Of a stretch of DNA of 64,000 nt, positions 52,315-61,524 are shown piece by piece; position 1 is the stretch's first letter; every line of letters starts with the position of its first letter. A model generated the notes under the pieces. It was not told the DNA's origin. It searched no databases and saw only the letters and a program-made list of their open reading frames with translations. The position numbers and the translations under genes are program-made. This stretch comes from Flexilinea sp. GTDB lineage: Bacteria; Chloroflexota; Anaerolineae; Anaerolineales; Anaerolineaceae. The DNA lies in assembly GCA_026645735.1 (NCBI GenBank), contig JAPKMT010000002.1:62001-126000 (forward strand). Direction: 5' to 3'.

Positions 52315-53691
52315 ATGAGAAAAAGAAAAATTATTTTAAGTTTCGTTTTATTATGCTGCCTGTTCTTTTCGGCATTTTTACCTTTCCGGCATCCGGAAAA
52401 TGGTGAAATCCGTCATACCAGAACAAATAGTCCGGTAGATCATGGGACGGAAAATCAGAGAGCTGAAAATTTCCAGAATACAATTCAAGCATCAACCATT
52501 AATCAGCAAAAAAAACAATCGAAAAACGACGAAGAAAGTCTTGTCAATTCACCAATCATTTCAGGATTCGATAAAAAAAACACACTGTATGATTGGCTGC
52601 TTCTACTGATCGAAAATACAGATTTCGATCTGGTTTATCAAGACCTTAAAAGTTTTGTTGAAGACATTGAAAACGTGACATCCTTTTGGGAATCTTTTGA
52701 TTTTTCTCTGATTCAGGAAAGTTTTTCTCTACAGAATCAGAATTTTATTATGGCTTTAGCGGATGAAACGTTTCCTGAAAAATTTCTCCATTCCATCATT
52801 TCATGGGGACAATCTGCAGGTTTTTCTGATTTCAAGGAAACTGATTTAACAACACGGTTCTTTCTGCCAATTCGATCCAAAGAATTCATCTTTTCACGGG
52901 ATTTTTCAATTAGAACGATCGGGAACATCACGAATTTTTATGATGGATCGAGAAATAAAATCGGTTCGATTACAAGACATTTCGATCACCAAATTCCGGA
53001 CCAGATTCGATTTACATTCCAGGATTATCAGCAAAAAAGGGAAACTGATTTCATCTTTATTAACACGGATACTGAATTTTTGGTTTTAATGAATTCCATC
53101 GACATACTTAGAATAAAGCTCGACTCGAGAAAAAAGATCATTTCTATCGATGAAAATGATGTTCCAGCCAAAATTTCAATTATTTTTTCCCCTGAAAATA
53201 ACAAAATTAAACTCCAAATCGAGGATCAGGACATCGTTCAAACTGCGGAACTTCAATTGGATCAACAGCTTCGAAGCATCAGATTCTCATTATCGGATGA
53301 GGAACTATTCTCGCTTCAATTTCTGGAAAATTCGCAAATCTATGCTGATTTGCAAGAAGACTACTACCTCATAAAATTTGACGATCGAAATCATCAAGTC
53401 AGGATTTTGCCGGATGATATAGATCGACAAAAATATTTACTGCGCTTTGATCGACAACAAAATAAAATTTTACTGAGTTCTTACCAATCCCTGTGGAAAA
53501 TCGAAAAATTATTTTCATTGCAATTCAACAAAAGCGACAAATCAATCCTTTTTCAGGCACAAGACAATCCACAAATTAAAATACGACTCGATTCCAGAAA
53601 GCAGCAAATAATTCTTGACAACGGGTATTTTGAGACAGTATTTGGTCCGGATATTTTGGAAGAATTGATAACCGGATACATGTTTTTATGA
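52315..53691 (+). CDS. Exported protein with repeated beta-strand units, unknown function
   Basis: A 458-aa protein with signal peptide (RKRKIILSFVLLCCLFFSAFLPF). Residues 30-90 are polar and Gln/Asn/Lys-rich, and the middle is helical. From about residue 240 to 450 short amphipathic units recur, such as LRIKLDSRKKIISIDEND, IKFDDRNHQVRILPDD, LRFDRQQNKILLSS and IKIRLDSRKQQIILDN. Each has the pattern (I/L)K-x-D-x(3-4)-I-x-(I/L). This resembles a solenoid or beta-propeller-like fold. I recognise no family. Weak ribosome binding site; no operon partner. Confidence 0.65.
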   Translation: MRKRKIILSFVLLCCLFFSAFLPFRHPENGEIRHTRTNSPVDHGTENQRAENFQNTIQASTINQQKKQSKNDEESLVNSPIISGFDKKNTLYDWLLLLIENTDFDLVYQDLKSFVEDIENVTSFWESFDFSLIQESFSLQNQNFIMALADETFPEKFLHSIISWGQSAGFSDFKETDLTTRFFLPIRSKEFIFSRDFSIRTIGNITNFYDGSRNKIGSITRHFDHQIPDQIRFTFQDYQQKRETDFIFINTDTEFLVLMNSIDILRIKLDSRKKIISIDENDVPAKISIIFSPENNKIKLQIEDQDIVQTAELQLDQQLRSIRFSLSDEELFSLQFLENSQIYADLQEDYYLIKFDDRNHQVRILPDDIDRQKYLLRFDRQQNKILLSSYQSLWKIEKLFSLQFNKSDKSILFQAQDNPQIKIRLDSRKQQIILDNGYFETVFGPDILEELITGYMFL

Positions 53692-53719
53692 AATAAAACA
53701 AGACATTTTTTAAAAATAT

Positions 53720-53802
53720 CCCTGCTTTTAAAAATATGGAGAAAAATTAGGTGGTTCTTTCTTCAAACAAAAGACCGGTTAATTATTTGAATTGCTGACA
53801 GC
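53720..53802. repeat. Degenerate dispersed repeat
   Basis: AAATATGGAGAAAAATTAGG (53733) and TTATTTGAATTGCTGACAG (53782) are diverged ends; between them GGTGGTTCTTTC...CAAAAGACCGG. Lies between the convergent exported-protein gene and lgt. Confidence 0.4.
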
Positions 53803-53831
53803 ATTCGCCCGATTTGAGACGATGTCGAAGT

Positions 53832-54653
53832 TTATTGTTCGATTTTGGACTTAGAAAATGAAAAACCTTTTCTATGCCGAACGATCAATGCAGCTAACGC
53901 AAACAACGCTGTGAATGCCATAAACATTTGATTGACATTCAATCCGCCCATTTTTGCTGTATCCAGCCGAAGAAATTCGAGAACAAAACGGCCAAAAGGA
54001 TAAATAACCAGATAACTCAGTAAAATATCACCTTTTTTAAGGCTTTTTTTGAATTTTCGATCAATACAAAGCAGCAGCACCATATTCAACAGGTTGTAAA
54101 TCATTTCATATAAAAACAAGGGATGATATGTCGCCTGATTCAGGTACGGCTCCATCCGATATTCCGGATCAATGTGTATCGCCCAGGGCAAATTGGATGG
54201 TGCGCCATATAATTCCTGATTGATGAAGTTGCCCCATCGACCGATTGCATGACCGAATGCAAGAGCCGGTGCCATACTATCCACAAAGCTGCTAAAAGAA
54301 AATTGATACTTTCGACAGAACAACCAGATGCCAACCAGCGCTCCGAGTATCCCTCCCGGAATGCCCAAACCGCCATCCCAAGTTTTCAATATTTTAATCG
54401 GATGGATCAAATAATAACTGAAGGTAAGCCCTGAGGATACAGAAGGGAAGAATACATGCCAGAGTCTTGCTCCAATAATACCGGATATCAGGAACCAGGG
54501 CAGCGATTCCCATGCAGTTTCCGGAGCGATTCCGCGTTTTTTCCCATTCAAACTGAAAAACCAGGTACCGGCAATAACTCCAGCCAGAAATATTACACCG
54601 TAATAATGGACTGTTAAAGGTCCGATCGAAAATCCTGTACCAAAAAATTCCAC
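53832..54653 (-). CDS. lgt: Prolipoprotein diacylglyceryl transferase
   Basis: Transfers diacylglycerol from phosphatidylglycerol to the lipobox Cys of prolipoproteins in the membrane. The 273-aa protein has about seven helices. The signature HAIGRWGNFINQELYGAP is near residue 136, and IIGARLWHVFF carries the conserved Arg region. GTG start. It would process the lipoproteins of the 7-8 kb island. Downstream of the CDP-alcohol phosphatidyltransferase and ftsK genes, same strand. Confidence 0.95.
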   Translation of the reverse strand: MEFFGTGFSIGPLTVHYYGVIFLAGVIAGTWFFSLNGKKRGIAPETAWESLPWFLISGIIGARLWHVFFPSVSSGLTFSYYLIHPIKILKTWDGGLGIPGGILGALVGIWLFCRKYQFSFSSFVDSMAPALAFGHAIGRWGNFINQELYGAPSNLPWAIHIDPEYRMEPYLNQATYHPLFLYEMIYNLLNMVLLLCIDRKFKKSLKKGDILLSYLVIYPFGRFVLEFLRLDTAKMGGLNVNQMFMAFTALFALAALIVRHRKGFSFSKSKIEQ

Positions 54654-54733
54654 GTTGAATTTCTCTTTCGTCTTAATTTTTTTTCAAGAAAAAAATTTTT
54701 AAATAACTAAATAACTTTTTTTTTCACGTTTTT

Positions 54734-55354
54734 TCAATTGTTTTTTCCGGAATCAATCCGTTTAAACTCAAGATAAATATGAACCATTCTTTGAATTGCT
54801 GTAAATTGAGATCCGAGTGCGATAGCCCACATCGCTATAGAAGGAATATTGAACAATAAACAGGGGACTAAGAATAAATAACGCTCGAGTCGTGACATAA
54901 GTCCAAGCTTCATATTGAGTCCCGCAATTTCACCTTTTGCCCTTGTATACGATACAAGTATGGAACCCATAATCGCAGCATACGAGATAACCATTGTCAG
55001 AAAGTCACCTTGAGCTGCATAGTAATAAATCAAACCGCCAAAAATCATGAATTCAGCGTATCGATCGGTTGTCGAATCTAAGACTGCGCCAAACTTTGTT
55101 CCTTTTCCGCCGGTTGTCATTCGAGACATTGTTCCATCAAAAAAATCCGTTACCGCAAAGAATAGCAATAACACACCTGCCCATGTAAACAGTCCGACAG
55201 CAGCCAGATATGCTGCAAAAAGATGCCCAAAACAACCAATGATTGTCACTGCGTTTGCTGACAGACCAATTTTCAATAAAAAACGTGAGCAAGTGTCTCC
55301 AAACTGTTTAAACCAGACTCTGCATTGATCAGAAAAAGTCTTCTTCTCTTCCAT
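54734..55354 (-). CDS. CDP-alcohol phosphatidyltransferase
   Basis: A membrane enzyme that moves a phosphatidyl group from CDP-diacylglycerol (or a related CDP-lipid) to an alcohol such as glycerol 3-phosphate or inositol phosphate. The 206-aa protein has the family signature at residues 70-97: D70, D73-G74, S77-R78 (usually AR), G89, D93 and D97. About five membrane helices. Starts two bases after the ftsK stop, with GGAGG inside the ftsK end. The acceptor alcohol is not predictable. Confidence 0.9.
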   Translation of the reverse strand: MEEKKTFSDQCRVWFKQFGDTCSRFLLKIGLSANAVTIIGCFGHLFAAYLAAVGLFTWAGVLLLFFAVTDFFDGTMSRMTTGGKGTKFGAVLDSTTDRYAEFMIFGGLIYYYAAQGDFLTMVISYAAIMGSILVSYTRAKGEIAGLNMKLGLMSRLERYLFLVPCLLFNIPSIAMWAIALGSQFTAIQRMVHIYLEFKRIDSGKNN

Positions 55355-55356
55355 TT

Positions 55357-57537
55357 TTACTCATCCTCCTTGAAACCTGCATCCTCACCATACGAATCTG
55401 CTTCTTCCTCATCCCAAAGGACCTCACGCGCTTTACCGCCCACTTGAATTGGTCCCACAACGCCAATCTTTTCCATCTGTTCTAATAACCGACTCGCCTT
55501 CGGAAAACTGATATTCAATTTTACCTGAAGATAAGAGGCGCTGGCTTTTCTGGTCCTGCACACAAGCCGTATTGCATCTTTTAATACTTTTTCATCTTTC
55601 GATGACTCTTCATTGGCAGCTTCAATGATCAGGTCTTCCCATGGAGCCAATTCAGGTTCACTCGACGGTTTAGGCGACATCTTTTTCCATAAGGAGACCA
55701 CAGCCTCAATCTCTTCGTCAATCAGCAACGGTCCCTGAATACGGATTGGAACGTTCAAACTTGGATCTACAAAATACATATCACCGCGTCCAAGCAGTTT
55801 TTCTGCTCCTTGTTTTCCCATAATCACCCGAGAATCGATTGCGGAGGCTACATTTAACGCGATCCGTGCCGGAATGTTCGTTTTAATTTTGCCAGTTATG
55901 ATGGTTGTATCCGGACGCTGCGTTGCGACAACCAGATGCATGCCCGTTGCTCTTGCAAGCGAAGCAAGCGTATCAATATATTCCTGCCCCTGTTTGTCAA
56001 CTCCTTTGACAATTTCTGCCAATTCATCAATAAAAATCACAATATATGGAAGCGGTTTCTCATGATTTTTTTCCGCATACTGATTATAGGAAGACAGTTT
56101 TCGGACACCAACAGTCTCAAACAATTTATAGCGGCTTTTCATCTCCTGAACTGCCCAACCCAGTACGGCAATACTGCGTTCATATTCAGTTTCAACTTTT
56201 CCCAATAAGTGAGGCAAACCATTAAATCGAAAAAGTTCTACACGTTTGGGATCAATCATCACAATTCGAAGTTGTTCCGGAGTATTATTCATAATCAGAC
56301 AAATTGCCATAGATCGCAGACAAATAGATTTACCGGAGTTCGTTGTACCTGCAATCAAAAGATGCGGCATTTGTTCAAGATCGACGACAACCGGTTTCCC
56401 TGAAATATCACGTCCCAAAGCGACGCTTAAAGGAGAACTTTTTGCCTGGAATTCCTGACTTTCTATCAGCGGCCGAAGTCTGACTTTTAAGGCATTCGGA
56501 TTCGGCATGTCAATTCCAATAAACGATTCTCCGGGGACAGGAGCCTGAATGGATAAATTTGCCACTCCCAATCGGACAGCAAGATCTCTTTCTCTTTGGG
56601 CAACCTGAGCGACCCGAATTTTCTTTGGGATGACAGATCCCTTGCCACCGGATTTCTCCAGAATACCCGGAGTTACCTGATATTGAATGATGCCTGGTCC
56701 GATACTGTACCCTGTTACATCAACCGGTGTTCCAAATTCCTCCATGGCAGTCTCGATACTTTGAATGGTAGATTCAACATTCGTCGTTTTTTCAATAAAG
56801 CCCATCTCCGGTTCCAATAGATTCAGCGGGGGGAGCTGATTATTTCTGATCATTCCTTTTTCGGGTTCATCCCTGTTCTTTTTTCTATTCTTTCTTGAAG
56901 TGTTGTCCTCGTTAATATTTTTATCCTTGAATAACTCAATTTTTTCTATAAGCGAATTTTTCCGCACGACAGGTTCGTATGTCATTTTTTGCGGATGATC
57001 GGCCTTAATTTTTTCGATCTGTTTGCGAATTTGACGGATCAATCCAGGGATTCTACGTTCCCAATGAAAAAGTGCACCGATACAAAACAGCAGAATCAGC
57101 CATAGAATCACGCCGGTAAAAAATGGTCCGAGCAGCGAAGAAAGAAGATTTTCAATTTTAAAACCAAAATATCCGCCGGAAAATTTTTCAAATCGGCTAA
57201 GCAAACCAAAAGCTGCCAGGAAGAAAAGAATCCCTAAAAATATTTTCAGTTTAGGAATGGACAGGGTTTGTGAGGAATGGTTTCGAAAGAAAATAAAAAT
57301 GCCAAACCCAAAGAGCAGAAGAATGACCGCGTATTTTCCTGAACCAAAGAAGAAGTTAAGATATCCTGAAATTTTATCCAGAAAAAAGCCCTCGGATTGA
57401 TCCTGGAATCCCAGCCATAATAATCCAGCTATCAGGAACAGTATTAAACCCAAAATATCCCACCAAAGCGAAACCTGTCTTTGTTGTCTGAGAGATTTAT
57501 TCTTTTTATTTTCAGTCAATATTGTTTTCTTTTCCAT
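55357..57537 (-). CDS. ftsK: FtsK/SpoIIIE family DNA translocase
   Basis: A septum-located DNA pump that clears and aligns chromosome ends at division. The 726-aa protein has four N-terminal membrane helices (residues 25-175) and a linker. The RecA motor has Walker A AGTTNSGKSI, MIDPKRVELF and FIDELAEIV, and ATQRPDTTIITGKIKTNIPARIA. The C-terminal gamma winged helix (ASYLQVKLNISFPKASRLLEQMEKIGVVGP) reads oriented DNA sequences. First gene of a run with the phosphatidyltransferase and lgt. Confidence 0.95.
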   Translation of the reverse strand: MEKKTILTENKKNKSLRQQRQVSLWWDILGLILFLIAGLLWLGFQDQSEGFFLDKISGYLNFFFGSGKYAVILLLFGFGIFIFFRNHSSQTLSIPKLKIFLGILFFLAAFGLLSRFEKFSGGYFGFKIENLLSSLLGPFFTGVILWLILLFCIGALFHWERRIPGLIRQIRKQIEKIKADHPQKMTYEPVVRKNSLIEKIELFKDKNINEDNTSRKNRKKNRDEPEKGMIRNNQLPPLNLLEPEMGFIEKTTNVESTIQSIETAMEEFGTPVDVTGYSIGPGIIQYQVTPGILEKSGGKGSVIPKKIRVAQVAQRERDLAVRLGVANLSIQAPVPGESFIGIDMPNPNALKVRLRPLIESQEFQAKSSPLSVALGRDISGKPVVVDLEQMPHLLIAGTTNSGKSICLRSMAICLIMNNTPEQLRIVMIDPKRVELFRFNGLPHLLGKVETEYERSIAVLGWAVQEMKSRYKLFETVGVRKLSSYNQYAEKNHEKPLPYIVIFIDELAEIVKGVDKQGQEYIDTLASLARATGMHLVVATQRPDTTIITGKIKTNIPARIALNVASAIDSRVIMGKQGAEKLLGRGDMYFVDPSLNVPIRIQGPLLIDEEIEAVVSLWKKMSPKPSSEPELAPWEDLIIEAANEESSKDEKVLKDAIRLVCRTRKASASYLQVKLNISFPKASRLLEQMEKIGVVGPIQVGGKAREVLWDEEEADSYGEDAGFKEDE

Positions 57538-57580
57538 ATTTGTCTAAATCATAACACGTTACTATTGGCATACGTTTTAT

Positions 57581-57702
57581 CAGTAATTCGAAATATGAAC
57601 CAACCTTTCGAATCGATCGAGAAACTTGTTGTTGTGTTGTTTTTGCGCAAAACGCAGAAACAACACAACAACATATAATTCTTCGCAGATTTCAAATTGC
57701 TT
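57581..57702. repeat. Dispersed hairpin repeat, full copy, inverted relative to 46.6 kb
   Basis: CAGTAATTCGAAATATGAAC to TTTCAAATTGCTTA. The hairpin (57628-57647 with 57653-57672) has 19 Watson-Crick pairs plus one G-T, loop CAAAA. It is the reverse complement of the 46547-46669 copy over its whole length, with about 90% identity. Confidence 0.93.
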
Positions 57703-57712
57703 AAGTTTTATT

Positions 57713-57746
57713 CAGCAATTTGAAATAAGGATTGGTTTTTCAAATA
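57713..57746. repeat. Half repeat next to a full copy
   Basis: CAGCAATTTGAAATAAGG then TTGGTTTTTCAAATAACATG: one more partial unit directly after the full copy, giving a tandem arrangement. Confidence 0.5.
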
Positions 57747-57784
57747 ACATGAGAAAATCTTTTCCAGAGTTTGTTTGCCATATG

Positions 57785-59713
57785 TTACTCATCATCCCTG
57801 CCGGAATTTTTCTGTGTCTGTTCAGAAGCGGATTCATCCTCCATCCGGATGATTGTTTTTGCTATTTCTTCAATGGCTACTTTTTGTTTACGATATAAAT
57901 CCGCTTCGGAAATTGCCAGTTTCTGCGCGACTTCTTTTACTTTCTTGCCCTCTATAAATTTGAGCTCCAGAATATTGTACAAAATCCACTCTCCACTGAT
58001 ATTTCTTTCACCAGCAGGACGGATTCTTTCGATCGCTGTCTTTAATACCGACCGGAGAGCATTCGTTGGGTTGTCTGCTTCATGGTTGATTCCATTGCGA
58101 ACAATTTCCAAATCCATCAGAGGATTTTCAGATAATCGTGGTCCTCCCCAATAATGAGTCAGAGCATCTCGAACCCAGCCACTGACGTAGGTCAAATCCA
58201 ATTTGGAGTTCGATTTTAACATCTCCGTCTGATTCAATGGGCTGACATTCCGAAACAAACCAATTTGATCACTTTCATTCACTTTACGCAAAACACTTAA
58301 CGCACTGGTGAGATACCAGCGTTGCCAGAGAATGACTCTCGCTTTTTCAACTGCAAGCTGTAATGCATTGCGATTATCATCATCCAATACTTCTGCTGCT
58401 GTTCCGCTGATTCCCAGAATGGCCAGCAGAACCGATTTATCGTCAGAGTTTTCTTTTGAAATAATTGGACAAATTACTCCTGAATCATCCAGAATCAAGT
58501 TTTCTCCTGTCTGATTTTCTTCAAAAATTCGGGAAGGAATATCCGCAATGTTTTCCCAGGCAGCCTCTCCAACTTGAATATAATCATCGATTTTTCCCAT
58601 CTGATCAATGACAGCAATAAATGCCCCTTTTGCCTGAAATTTATCAGTGACAGCACTGATCAAAGACTCCAGATAGGTATTCAGCTCCGGTTTAAAAACG
58701 ACCATATGTTCCAATCCGCTGACCAGAGAATAATCTTCACTACCATAACCAGAAATACTGTTACGTTCCATCAGTGGCAGAATCAGGGTGATTAAAAATT
58801 CGAACAAAACTATGGATATTACAGTCAATAAAGAAATCAAACCTCCAAGATTGATTCCCAGGACACCGGAGCTGCGTTTAATCAATGTCAGAATTCCAAG
58901 TGTTACGCTTGCAGTTGCCGGTCCACGCAGCATCCATTCAAAGAGGCGCAAACGGACCACGCGATAAGACCACGTTACACAAAACGTAGTTACCGAATAA
59001 CCCAGAAGAAGGACCATGATTAAAATTACAAAATTTGCAAAATTACTGACAATCCAAAAGAATAAAGGATGTTGTGATACAAATCCGGTTCCAAAGATTA
59101 ACAAGGGAAATGTGCCTATCAATACTCCGATTGAACTGAAAATAAGATAGGCCATTCTCCGGCGACTGGTCCGCGTACGTGTCCGGGAATATGTGCTTAA
59201 ATAATTCAAGAGGGAGGAGACCAGCAGGATGCCAAAGAATATCCAGAACCAGCCGGTAGTTTCTGAAGGAATCATGGTGGCACCGATCGTGTCAATTTTC
59301 CTCATGCCGCTGAAAAGTCTATCGGTCCAAAGCTGGATCAGGAAAAAGAACGAGCTACAATAGATAAAAACAATGATAATTTTTCTCAATTTCTGTTGCG
59401 AAAAACCAGTCATCGTAAGAAGAACTTCGGAAAAATGAAAAAAAATGGCTGGAAGAAAAACGAAACCTGTCCAGTGAATTTTCTGCCAATACAGCTGGTA
59501 ACTAGCTAAGATTGTGGTATTTTCCAAAGCATCAGCTGAATAAATTGCTGTCAGAAAAAACAGCAGCGAGGCAAAAACTCTCGCCAATTTTTCTTTTCGA
59601 ATAAAAAACAGATTAAATAAGAATAATGAAAATGTCGTTATGGCAACAGTGGCCGTAAGAATTTCATTTAATGTCTGAAAAAAAGGAATGATCCACACGC
59701 TTGTGATTGCCAT
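57785..59713 (-). CDS. 7TM sensor-like membrane protein with GAF-like region and C-terminal HTH
   Basis: A 642-aa protein. Residues 10-240 contain seven hydrophobic helices in the order seen in histidine-kinase N-terminal 7TM regions, and two more helices follow near 270-320. Residues about 345-480 look like a GAF domain (YLESLISAVTDKFQAKGAFIAVIDQ, then VICPIISKENSDDKSVLLAILGI). No kinase H-box or ATP-binding motif follows. The C-terminus has a sigma-70-region-4/LuxR-like helix-turn-helix (LELKFIEGKKVKEVAQKLAI, SEADLYRKQKVAIEEIAKTI, about 580-622). Possibly a one-component membrane-bound regulator. Twelve bases downstream of the GNAT gene. Confidence 0.75.
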   Translation of the reverse strand: MAITSVWIIPFFQTLNEILTATVAITTFSLFLFNLFFIRKEKLARVFASLLFFLTAIYSADALENTTILASYQLYWQKIHWTGFVFLPAIFFHFSEVLLTMTGFSQQKLRKIIIVFIYCSSFFFLIQLWTDRLFSGMRKIDTIGATMIPSETTGWFWIFFGILLVSSLLNYLSTYSRTRTRTSRRRMAYLIFSSIGVLIGTFPLLIFGTGFVSQHPLFFWIVSNFANFVILIMVLLLGYSVTTFCVTWSYRVVRLRLFEWMLRGPATASVTLGILTLIKRSSGVLGINLGGLISLLTVISIVLFEFLITLILPLMERNSISGYGSEDYSLVSGLEHMVVFKPELNTYLESLISAVTDKFQAKGAFIAVIDQMGKIDDYIQVGEAAWENIADIPSRIFEENQTGENLILDDSGVICPIISKENSDDKSVLLAILGISGTAAEVLDDDNRNALQLAVEKARVILWQRWYLTSALSVLRKVNESDQIGLFRNVSPLNQTEMLKSNSKLDLTYVSGWVRDALTHYWGGPRLSENPLMDLEIVRNGINHEADNPTNALRSVLKTAIERIRPAGERNISGEWILYNILELKFIEGKKVKEVAQKLAISEADLYRKQKVAIEEIAKTIIRMEDESASEQTQKNSGRDDE

Positions 59714-59721
59714 TTGGTTAC

Positions 59722-60261
59722 TTAACGAATATTCTTTGAAAAGAAAAGCGCAATTTCATAATTCGGAAAATAAAATTCCTGGTAACCGCAAAATTGAAAA
59801 CCCCTTTCCATAAGAAAACGGATTGCAGGATCGTTTTTTGCCTGAAGAGTAAAAACAAGTCTTGATATCGTGTTTTGCACAGCCATCTCCTGAATTCCGG
59901 ACAAAATCGCTGATCCGATTCCTTTTTTCCGATATTCTGGTTTTACTCCGCCCGTTTTGATGGTAAATTGATTTCCGGTTTCATCCGTTTCAATCCTGGT
60001 GAAACCAACAATCTGATTTTCGTAGCGGGCAATTAGCACTTCTTTTCGTTTCACCATGTTTTCAAGTGCCGAAATGTTGTTCGCCTGAAATGGAACATGA
60101 ATTGTCTTCGGCAGTTTGATTTTTTGCAGATTAATTGAATAAGTGTCAAGTTCTTCTATGATCTGTGAAGTCCACACAAAATCACTGTCAAAATCCAGGT
60201 TAATTTTCGCTAATAAAGGACAATCCGACATATTCGCGATGCACAACTCAATTTCTGCCAT
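59722..60261 (-). CDS. GNAT family N-acetyltransferase
   Basis: A 179-aa acetyltransferase. The acetyl-CoA motif is VKPEYRKKGIGSAILSGIQEMA at about residues 112-133. Then comes the C-terminal ARFLMERGF-like segment (DPAIRFLMERGFQFCGYQEFYFPNYEIALFF). The N-terminal half is unusually variable and may define the substrate. AAGGA seven bases before the ATG. Co-transcribed with the 7TM gene downstream. Confidence 0.85.
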   Translation of the reverse strand: MAEIELCIANMSDCPLLAKINLDFDSDFVWTSQIIEELDTYSINLQKIKLPKTIHVPFQANNISALENMVKRKEVLIARYENQIVGFTRIETDETGNQFTIKTGGVKPEYRKKGIGSAILSGIQEMAVQNTISRLVFTLQAKNDPAIRFLMERGFQFCGYQEFYFPNYEIALFFSKNIR

Positions 60262-60343
60262 AGGTTTTTTCCTTGATTTTTATTGTATCAAAAAACACCC
60301 CTTTGCTCCTTTGCGATTCTATCATTCTTTCTTGAAAAAAATT

Positions 60344-61090
60344 CTATTCTTTGTTCATAATCCGAACAGCTACATCGCAGGGAGGGCTTTCCACATTGTT
60401 TTTATCAACCATCAATAAACGAAGGACATAATCGCCATTCGCAATTTCTGTCGTTGCCAGTACACCCAATTGTCCTTCTAAAACAGGTAGATTTCCTGCT
60501 GAAATTGCTGTCCAGTTTCTTTGGTCATTCAGCAGAGAATACTGGTACTTAAAAAAACCCATATCCTGATCATTAACAGTGGCTTTCAATTCATACAATC
60601 CTGAAATTTCTTCACCGGATTTTGGCGCAATCCACTCAATCCGTCCAGCTATACATCCGGAAGATGTCTGGTTTCCAAAAAATGGAGTTGAAACCGCTGA
60701 TGGCGGATTTTCCGGGGACAATCCATTTCCGCTTTGTCCGCTTATCTCTACTTTTGAATCGATTCTTCCATCCTCAGTACCTGCAGAGAGGATACCCATG
60801 TCCGGGCCAGTGGTCGGAATAGGACCTGAAGAAAGCCCAACCTGAGGCCATTCGGACACGATAAAAGTCAAAATGATAAATTCCGCAGCCAAAAGTAAAA
60901 GAATCAAGAAAACCATGACCAAAGAAGAATTCAACTTAGCTTGTGCAGCATCGCGTTCCAATCCAAATATCGTTGCACGCCACTCTTTCCAGGCATAAAT
61001 CAGTCTCCTGAAATACAGAATCCCGGTAATAATCAGAATGGAATAAATCCATTTCTGATAGATAGTCAAAAAATTTAAAAGGGATTCCAT
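60344..61090 (-). CDS. Two-TM membrane protein with extracellular Ig-like domain
   Basis: A 248-aa protein with two membrane helices (about 12-30 and 56-82: LVMVFLILLLLAAEFIILTFIV). A Pro/Ser/Gly-rich linker (GPIPTTGPDMGILSAGTEDG) follows. The C-terminal beta-sandwich-like domain (about 155-245) contains IEWIAPKSGEEISGLYELKATV and NGDYVLRLLMVDKNNVESPP. The latter segment resembles Ig-like/fibronectin-like domains that sit on cell-surface proteins. Unknown role. Same strand as the GNAT and 7TM genes, 82 bases upstream. Confidence 0.7.
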   Translation of the reverse strand: MESLLNFLTIYQKWIYSILIITGILYFRRLIYAWKEWRATIFGLERDAAQAKLNSSLVMVFLILLLLAAEFIILTFIVSEWPQVGLSSGPIPTTGPDMGILSAGTEDGRIDSKVEISGQSGNGLSPENPPSAVSTPFFGNQTSSGCIAGRIEWIAPKSGEEISGLYELKATVNDQDMGFFKYQYSLLNDQRNWTAISAGNLPVLEGQLGVLATTEIANGDYVLRLLMVDKNNVESPPCDVAVRIMNKE

Positions 61091-61458
61091 ATCGTCTTTT
61101 CTTGTTCCGATGACATCATTATTTGGAATTTGAAATAAAAAACAGTCTTCAAATTGTTTGGTCCTTTGATATATTTTTTACGAAAGTGAATAAAGTTATT
61201 CACGCTGTGTTACCCGGAAATCGAAAAAATCATGATTTTTTTCTATCTACGGTATTATCATTTTTACGCATAATTATACAAGAAATCGTTTCAATCCTTT
61301 TCTATCAGCAATGGGAAATATGAAAAGAATCCTTGTTGTTGCTATGCTGTGACGACATGAGGCACAATCATAGCACAATAACAAATAATCCTTCCCCTAT
61401 ATCAAAGCCCTTTTTTTGATTTCCGATTGGAGCTTTTGAGATGGTTGATTTCTCTGAT
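61091..61458. other. Gap with a decayed full-length repeat
   Basis: TCAGCAATGGGAAATATG (61305) then TTGTTGTTGCTATGCTGTG, and CACAATCATAGCACAATAAC, is a degraded full copy with an imperfect hairpin at about 61333-61387. The GCGC core is lost. The rest of the gap shows nothing else I can name. Confidence 0.5.
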
Positions 61459-61497
61459 AAAAAGAGGATGAGCAGGATGCCCATCCTCTAAAAAAAC
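61459..61497 (-). terminator. Terminator of the P-type ATPase gene
   Basis: AGAGGATG (61463-61470) pairs with CATCCTCT (61482-61489); the reverse-strand transcript continues TTTTTATC. Confidence 0.8.
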
Positions 61498-61524
61498 GAT
61501 ATCAGCACACAGGGAGTAATCCAG

